Below are positions 1 to 5,100 of a stretch of 6,369 nt of DNA, piece by piece; positions within the stretch are counted from its first letter, which is position 1; each line of letters begins with the position of its first letter. Source of the stretch: Bacillota bacterium (lineage in GTDB: Bacteria; Bacillota_A; Clostridia; Peptostreptococcales; Anaerovoracaceae); contig JAFYPY010000166.1 of the NCBI GenBank assembly GCA_017547345.1, positions 1 through 6,369 of the forward strand, in the 5' to 3' direction. The position numbers were made by a program, and so were the translations under genes. The notes beneath the pieces were generated by a model, which was given only the letters and a program-made list of their open reading frames with translations, did no database searches and was not told the DNA's origin.

Positions 1-44
1 ATCACGGCTTCCTGTGCGATCTGGATATCAGTTTTGAATTCCAT
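1..44 (-). CDS. fhs: Probable formate-tetrahydrofolate ligase, N-terminal fragment
   Basis: Only the first 14 codons are inside the window; the gene continues past position 1. The ATG at 44-42 follows a clear GGAGG at 58-54, about nine bases upstream, so the start is well supported. The visible peptide is MEFKTDIQIAQEAV. The K(T/S)DIxIAQ pattern right after the initiator methionine is typical of formate-tetrahydrofolate ligase (10-formyl-THF synthetase), a cytoplasmic enzyme of about 555 residues that joins formate to tetrahydrofolate using ATP. It serves one-carbon and purine metabolism and, in acetogens, the Wood-Ljungdahl pathway. The gene starts 18 nt after the rnhB stop with no terminator between, so co-transcription is likely. 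The identification is a family-pattern match over 14 residues; no catalytic residue can be seen. Confidence 0.62.
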   Translation of the reverse strand, partial: MEFKTDIQIAQEAV

Positions 45-62
45 CGTTTCGTTCCTCCGTTT

Positions 63-728
63 TTATAAGTCTAAATTTTTTAGGAATGTCTTTCTGTGAA
101 TCGGTGTTATACCGTGCTCACTGATTCCTTCGTAATGGGCTTTAGTCCCATACCCTTTATTACTATCAAATCCGTAATATGGGTATTCTTGATGATATTC
201 CATCATCATCCTATCTCTTGTTACTTTTGCAATTATTGATGCAGCAGCAATGGAGAGACTCTTAGCATCGCCCTTAATAATAGATGACTGAGAAATTCCC
301 AGATCCTTAATTTCAACTGCATCAAACAGTACATGATTTACTGTTTTACCTGTCTTTTCCTCTAACATCTTATTTGCATTTTCAAGAGCTTCTTGCATGG
401 CTTTTTTAGTTGCCTGCAAGATATTAATTTCGTCTATTAGATTATTATCTGCTATTCCAACGCCTGTTGCAAGTGATTTATTTAAAATTTCTTTAAAAAG
501 TTCTTCTCTTCTTTTTTCGGAAAGTTTTTTAGAATCGTCTACACCAATAACATCGAAATCTTCTGGCAAAATGGCGCATGCCGCAACAACCGGTCCTGCA
601 AGGGGTCCTCGTCCTGCTTCATCTACACCTGCCACAATGATAGTTTCATCTTGACGATATTCGTCATCGAATGCCATCATCATACTGTGTTTTTCTTGCA
701 TTTTTGCAAGTCTTTCTGCTTTAGTCAT
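63..728 (-). CDS. rnhB: Ribonuclease HII
   Basis: This 221-residue protein is RNase HII, a cytoplasmic endonuclease that cuts the RNA strand of RNA-DNA hybrids and starts removal of single misincorporated ribonucleotides from DNA. The family motif GVDEAGRGPLAGPVVAA begins at residue 34 and supplies catalytic Asp36 and Glu37 plus the GRG ribonucleotide-sensing loop at 39-41. DSKKLS follows at 65-70. The other two metal-binding acids are expected at Asp136 (FDAVE) and Asp154 (IIKGD), and the AAASIIAKVTRDRMM block runs from about 161. The C-terminal HxxYPxYGFxxNKGYGTxxHxxGI segment and HRKTF are also typical. Length is normal for a Firmicutes member with a modest N-terminal extension. The ATG lies 5 nt after the rbgA stop, which suggests translational coupling. 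Its Shine-Dalgarno is weak (an AAAAGG about 11 nt upstream), and Met10 or Met16-18 are possible alternative starts. Confidence 0.96.
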   Translation of the reverse strand: MTKAERLAKMQEKHSMMMAFDDEYRQDETIIVAGVDEAGRGPLAGPVVAACAILPEDFDVIGVDDSKKLSEKRREELFKEILNKSLATGVGIADNNLIDEINILQATKKAMQEALENANKMLEEKTGKTVNHVLFDAVEIKDLGISQSSIIKGDAKSLSIAAASIIAKVTRDRMMMEYHQEYPYYGFDSNKGYGTKAHYEGISEHGITPIHRKTFLKNLDL

Positions 729-733
729 AGTCT

Positions 734-1573
734 TTAAGCCTTTTCTAAAGTTATATTTCCAATTACTCCGCCTCTAAACTCGTCTAAAAGAGTTTTGCCG
801 CATCTTTCGTAATCAATTCTCTTACCTGGCAAAATAAAACCTCTTTTCCTTGAAATATTCTCCATATTTTCAAGGGCATCATCTGTAAGTTCATCAAGTT
901 TATATCTAGTCATTAATTCATTAGGATATTCAACCTGAAGAACTTTGATAAGTTCAAGTGCTAAGGATGCTACATCTAGGATTTCGTCCTTGATTGATCC
1001 ACAAAATGCTAAATTCAAACCAACATGAGGGTCTTCAAACTTTGGCCATAAGATACCTGGTGTATCTAAAAGTTGCATACCGTTTTCAAGTGTAAGCCAC
1101 TGCTTGCCCTTTGTTACACCTGGTCTATCACCAGTTTTCGCACTCTTTTTTCCTGTCATTCTGTTGATAAGTGATGACTTCCCTACATTTGGAACACCAA
1201 CAATCATCATTCTAAGAGGTCTTTTTCTTATCTGTCCTTCGTTCTTCTTGTCCTGAAGCCCGTTAAGAACCTTATACAGTTGAGGAACGCCTTGTCCTCT
1301 CATACAGTTCATCTGAAGAACTATATTGCCGTCTTTCTTAAACTTTTCAGTCCAAGCTTCGTTATCCTTAGGGTCGGATAAATCACTCTTGTTAAGAATT
1401 ATAATTCTCTGTTTATCTTTAACCAACTGGTCAATAATAGGGTTTCTACTTGATGATGGGATTCTTGCATCAACAACTTCTATAACCAGGTCAACCATCT
1501 TAAGGTTTGCCTCAATTAGCTCTCTGGTTTTTTTCATATGCCCTGGATACCAGTTAATGTTTTCTACACCCAT
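734..1573 (-). CDS. rbgA: Ribosome biogenesis GTPase RbgA (YlqF)
   Basis: RbgA is a circularly permuted GTPase of the YlqF/YawG family that binds late 50S ribosomal intermediates and promotes their maturation. With the start at 1573 it has 279 residues, close to the 282 of Bacillus subtilis RbgA. The permuted order G4-G5-G1-G2-G3 is visible: NKSD at 61-64, the G5 region near 89-93, the P-loop GVPNVGKS at 126-133, a G2 threonine in PGVT at 151-154, and DTPG at 170-173 followed by ILWPKF. The N-terminal NWYPGHMKK and VDARIPxSSRNP segments are family hallmarks. I chose the start at 1573 because known members begin a few residues before the W(Y/F)PGHM motif and AGG-rich sequence precedes this ATG (1574-1590). 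An in-frame upstream ATG at 1621 lies inside the rplS terminator hairpin. The rnhB gene follows after 5 nt, so the two are probably translated from one transcript. Confidence 0.95.
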   Translation of the reverse strand: MGVENINWYPGHMKKTRELIEANLKMVDLVIEVVDARIPSSSRNPIIDQLVKDKQRIIILNKSDLSDPKDNEAWTEKFKKDGNIVLQMNCMRGQGVPQLYKVLNGLQDKKNEGQIRKRPLRMMIVGVPNVGKSSLINRMTGKKSAKTGDRPGVTKGKQWLTLENGMQLLDTPGILWPKFEDPHVGLNLAFCGSIKDEILDVASLALELIKVLQVEYPNELMTRYKLDELTDDALENMENISRKRGFILPGKRIDYERCGKTLLDEFRGGVIGNITLEKA

Positions 1574-1603
1574 ACCGTACCTACTTTCCTGTTCTAAATT
1601 AGT

Positions 1604-1630
1604 AAAAAGGGGAATCCTCATGGATTCCCC
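1604..1630 (-). terminator. Intrinsic terminator of rplS
   Basis: On the minus strand this reads GGGGAATCC-ATGA-GGATTCCCC followed by TTTTT. The two 9-base arms (1622-1630 and 1609-1617) are perfectly complementary around a 4-base loop, and the T-tract is at 1604-1608. The hairpin starts 8 nt after the rplS stop codon. It should end most transcripts of the strongly expressed L19 gene, leaving read-through (or a promoter I could not identify) to supply rbgA-rnhB. Confidence 0.92.
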
Positions 1631-1638
1631 GTAGTAAA

Positions 1639-1980
1639 CTAGTCTCTAGTTTTGATCTTAGCAGCTTTACCTGTTCTTTCACGCATGTAGTTAAGCTTAG
1701 CTCTTCTAACAATGCCTTTTCTTGTAACTTCGATCTTTTCGATCTTTGGTGAATGAAGCGGGAATGTCTTTTCTACGCCAACACCAGAAGAGATCTTTCT
1801 AACTGTGAAAGTTTCACCGATTCCGCCGTTCTGTCTCTTAAGTACAAAACCTTCGAAAACCTGGATTCTTTCTCTGTTACCTTCTTTAATTTTGATGTGT
1901 ACCTTTACAGTGTCACCAACACCAAAAGCAGGGATATCGCTCTTTAAGTATTCCTGAGCAATTGATTTCATAATATCCAT
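1639..1980 (-). CDS. rplS: 50S ribosomal protein L19
   Basis: This 113-residue protein is bacterial ribosomal protein L19 (bL19), located at the 30S-50S interface of the large subunit; the family is usually about 114-116 residues. Diagnostic segments are [13 protein letters not shown] (residues 16-28), [12 protein letters not shown] (33-44), the near-invariant [21 protein letters not shown] (from about 56), and the C-terminal [11 protein letters not shown]. The start at 1980 is supported by an AAGGAGG at 1997-1991 with about 10 nt spacing; the in-frame ATG three codons later would be spaced too far from it. The gene has its own strong promoter and a structured leader upstream, and an intrinsic terminator immediately downstream. 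rbgA and rnhB follow, as in many Firmicutes. The usual upstream partner trmD is not next to it; a large surface-protein gene is there instead. Confidence 0.98.
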   Translation of the reverse strand: MDIMKSIAQEYLKSDIPAFGVGDTVKVHIKIKEGNRERIQVFEGFVLKRQNGGIGETFTVRKISSGVGVEKTFPLHSPKIEKIEVTRKGIVRRAKLNYMRERTGKAAKIKTRD

Positions 1981-1990
1981 TATTCTTTTT

Positions 1991-1997
1991 CCTCCTT
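1991..1997 (-). promoter_or_regulatory. Ribosome binding site of rplS
   Basis: The minus strand shows AAGGAGG with ten bases to the ATG at 1980, which favours that start over the methionine three codons further in. A second purine-rich GGAGGG at about 1998-2003 lies just upstream and next to the 3' arm of the leader hairpin, so folding of the leader could affect ribosome access. Confidence 0.85.
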
Positions 1998-2004
1998 CCC
2001 TCCA

Positions 2005-2048
2005 AGACGTTCATGGCTAATTCTCTCTACTTTTCCAGAGGAACGCCC
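2005..2048 (-). promoter_or_regulatory. Candidate L19 leader hairpin in the rplS 5' UTR
   Basis: In the rplS leader RNA, GGGCGUUC (2048-2041) can pair with GAACGUCU (2012-2005) over eight base pairs, two of them G-U. Inside this stem CUCU (2040-2037) can pair with AGAG (2028-2025) around an eight-base GGAAAAGU loop. That leaves an asymmetric unpaired AGAAUUAGCCAU on the 3' side. The element lies within about 80 nt of leader between the predicted transcription start and the ATG. An autoregulatory L19 leader RNA is known upstream of rplS in low-GC Gram-positives, so position and form fit. I could not compare it with the family consensus; the pairing was found by eye. Confidence 0.5.
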
Positions 2049-2063
2049 GTAATCAACTCGTAT

Positions 2064-2092
2064 ATAATAACATAGAGATATTGGAATTGCAA
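2064..2092 (-). promoter_or_regulatory. Vegetative sigma promoter of rplS
   Basis: The minus strand carries a -35 TTGCAA (2092-2087), a 17-base spacer and a -10 TATTAT (2069-2064), each one mismatch from the sigma-A consensus. TG one base before the -10 makes it an extended -10. Transcription should start near 2057, giving a 5' UTR of about 77 nt for rplS. The -35 lies 20 nt beyond the adhesin stop codon. Confidence 0.85.
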
Positions 2093-2094
2093 GG

Positions 2095-2142
2095 TTTTTT
2101 TGGCTTATTTATTAAATTTTTTTATCTTTTTTTGCCTTTTTT
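2095..2142 (-). promoter_or_regulatory. Phased A-tracts upstream of the rplS promoter (UP-like region)
   Basis: Four oligo-A runs occur on the minus strand: A7 at 2095-2101, A7 at 2117-2123, A7 at 2127-2133 and A6 at 2137-2142. Their centres are 22, 10 and 10 bases apart, close to whole helical turns, which favours intrinsic DNA curvature. The first run sits directly upstream of the -35, where an UP element would contact the RNA polymerase alpha subunit. The other three are the Lys codons of the adhesin tail. The promoter-enhancing role is inference. Confidence 0.45.
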
Positions 2143-5100
2143 GATAGTATCATAAAAACTATAATAATAAAAGAAAAAACCATAATCGTCACAAAAACAT
2201 ATAGCTTTGCATCGTCTCCTGTTTTAGGCATCATTAACTTTCTATATCTTGTAGGAGGTATTTTCTTATCTATCGCTTTGTGTCCCCTCTGATTTTCTAT
2301 GCTAAAACTTTGTGTCCGATCTGTGTCTAAGACTTCAACTTCTACATCTTCAGCAATACTATATCCTTCTGGCGCCTTTATCTCCTTAATCCAATACTTT
2401 CCTACGGGTAAATACGCTATGCACTTAGGCTCTTTTTTAGATATCCACTCTGTAATTACCTCTCCCTCAAAAGTTAATAATTGTAGAACCGCACCCAACA
2501 CAGGCTCTCCTGTATCAATGTCTATCTTTGATATTTCTACCTTAGTATGGCTATCTTCCATAAGGAATTCTTGAATGTCACCTGTTTCCATCACTTCTAT
2601 TACTACATCTTCTGCCGTTACATAGCCCATTTCTATGTTTGGCATAACTTCTCTGATGATATACTTACCAAGGCCAACATGCGTTATATTGATTTCACCG
2701 TTTTCGTCAGTAAGGTCTGTTAAGATCGCTTTGCCAAGTCTAAGATTATCTTCTTCCTCTATGGGAATTAACGAAAGAAGAGTTCTCGGAATTGCCTTTC
2801 CTTTCTCCTTGTCTACTTTCCTAATCTTAATCTTCGTGTAATCATCTTCCATGATATATTCTTGAAAATTTGGAGTATCTAAGACCTCTATCTCCATGTC
2901 AGCAGATGCAATATATCCTAAGTCATAATTCGGAATTACCTCTCTCAAAATATATTTCCCAATAGGGATATAGCTGACATCTATTTCTCCGTCATCATTT
3001 GTCATTTCTGTTAAAAAAGGTTCTCCTTCCATAAGATTACCTTCATCATCGAATGGAATCAAGGAAAGCAGAGTTCCGGATATTGGTGTCTTTCCATCCT
3101 TATCTATCTTTCTTAATTTAATCTTAGTATGGTCCTCCTGCATATTAACCTTTTGTACTTCATCCGTATCCTTTACCGTAAATTTTACATCTTCTGCGGT
3201 CACATATCCCTGTTCAATGGGTGCTGATATTTCTCTTATGATATAGTCTCCTTGAGGAATATAGTCACACAGATAAGAATCTTTCCCCGTTATAAAGGTA
3301 TCCCAAGCTTCTCCTTCCTTTGGATTTCCTTCATCGTCAAGCGGAAAAATGGAAAGTTGCGCGCCCTCTACCACATCTCCTGTAAATAAATCAGTCTTCG
3401 TAATTTCTACCTTTGTATGTTCGTCTTCTATAGCAAATTCCTGCATCTCCGGAGTATCAATCACTTCAATCTTCATATCTTCTGCCGTTACATAACCAAG
3501 CTCTATATTGGGCCTATCTTCCCTAATAATGTATTTCCCAGCAGGCACATAGATTGATAATATTTCTCCATTCTCGTCTGTTCTTTCCGTTAGGAAGCTT
3601 TCCCTTATATTGAGATTACCTTCATTATCCATCGGAATTAAAGAAAGAACCGTATTTGAAATAGGTTCTCCTGTATCCTTATCTATTTTTTTAATCTTAA
3701 TCTTACTATGTTCGTTCTTCATTTCAATGGTCTGCACTTCAGCTGTATTTTTGATAGTGAAATGTAAATCATCTGCTGTAACATATCCTTGATCAAAAGG
3801 TGCCAAAACTTCTCTCAGAATATAATTACCTTGAGGAATGTAATATGCCTTATAAGGAACAGTTGTAGTTGTGAATGTTTCCCAAGTCTCTCCTAGTTTT
3901 GGATTTCCTTCATCATCAAGTGGAATGATGGAAAGTTGCGCACCCTCTACTATATCTCCTGTTGCTAAGTCTGTTTTAATAACTTCTAGCTTAGTAAAAT
4001 CGTTTTCAAGAGTGAATGTTTGTACATCACCTGTTTCTAATACCTCAAAAGTTAAATCTTCTGCGAGTACATAGCCAGGAAGTGTCTCTATTTCTTTAAG
4101 CGTATAAATACCTTTTGGAAGCTTATCGAATCTTAATGCTTTATCATCTGTAACCCATTCCTTTACTAATTCACCATTAGCATCAAAAAGCTGAAGCTTT
4201 GCACCAGCTAAAAACTCTTTGGTATTCTTATCTTTTTTTTCGATATCTACTTTGATGGTATCATCAATCATTGCCACCTCATGTATTTCTTCTTTTGCCT
4301 CGATAGTAAATTTAACATCTTTTGCAGTTACATAACCAGGAGGTGTATACGCCTCATGAAGAATATATTCACCTACTGCAAGACCTTTTACTATATGTTT
4401 CTCATTAGTTGTTACCCACTCTTCTACTACATTTCCCTTGCTATCTATAATTTGAAGAGTCGCGCCTACTATAGATTTACCATCTGGATCTACTTTCATA
4501 ACTTGAGTTGTAATAGGCTTTTCCTCACTTATAACAGAATATTCAAAGTTTGCAGTATTGATTTCCTTAATATATGCATCGACTTCAATAATATCTGTAT
4601 TTTTAACATATCCTCTAGGTGCCTTAGTTTCTTTAACATAGTATTTACCCGGCTTTAAATCTACAAGTGTGCCATTTCCTTTTCCATTAAGGGTTATTGT
4701 CCCAACGGGCTTTGTTAGAGCAGCGTTTGAATAGACTGTGTACTGAGCGCCCTCAAATGTTCCATATCCTTGAGGAACTTTTTCCCCTGTTTCTACATCC
4801 ACCTTTTGGACTTTTATTGACACTGTCTGCGGATACTCGTTAATGGTTGGTTCATTGTACACAGTTACAGCTGACCCATTGCTCTCTTGTGTGACTTGCC
4901 TTAAGAAATGTTCTTTTGATAAGGTATAACCAAAAGGTGCTTTAGATTCATATATTTCGTATGTACCTATTAAAGCAACTGGGGCTCCATCATCATTTTT
5001 ATATAGAGCATCACCACTTACCTTATATGATTCATCTAAAAGAATACGTCCTAATGAATCGGTTTTAAGAACCCATGTCCTTTTGGGCATTAACCCTTTA

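Noticed and set aside
397..654. Plus-strand open frame opposite rnhB
   Set aside because: It lies wholly within the antisense of a well-conserved gene, with no ribosome binding site or recognisable product; the same applies to the plus-strand frames opposite rbgA and rplS.
1619..1621. ATG as the start of rbgA
   Set aside because: It lies in the loop of the rplS terminator, and the extra 16 residues do not match the known N-terminus of the family.
2093..2142. AT-rich region with GGC and GCC as a terminator of the surface-protein gene
   Set aside because: The only pairing is three bases around a loop of about 29, with no stable stem.
2283..4514. Repeat array as CRISPR or a non-coding satellite
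   Set aside because: The period is 87-97 codons with the reading frame maintained and protein-level conservation, so these are domain repeats.
4281..4658. Plus-strand 125-codon frame opposite the surface-protein gene
   Set aside because: It is Phe/Tyr/Cys/Ile-rich, as expected for the complement of a Lys/Glu/Asp/Thr-rich coding sequence. No start signal was seen, and other plus-strand frames in this gene look the same.
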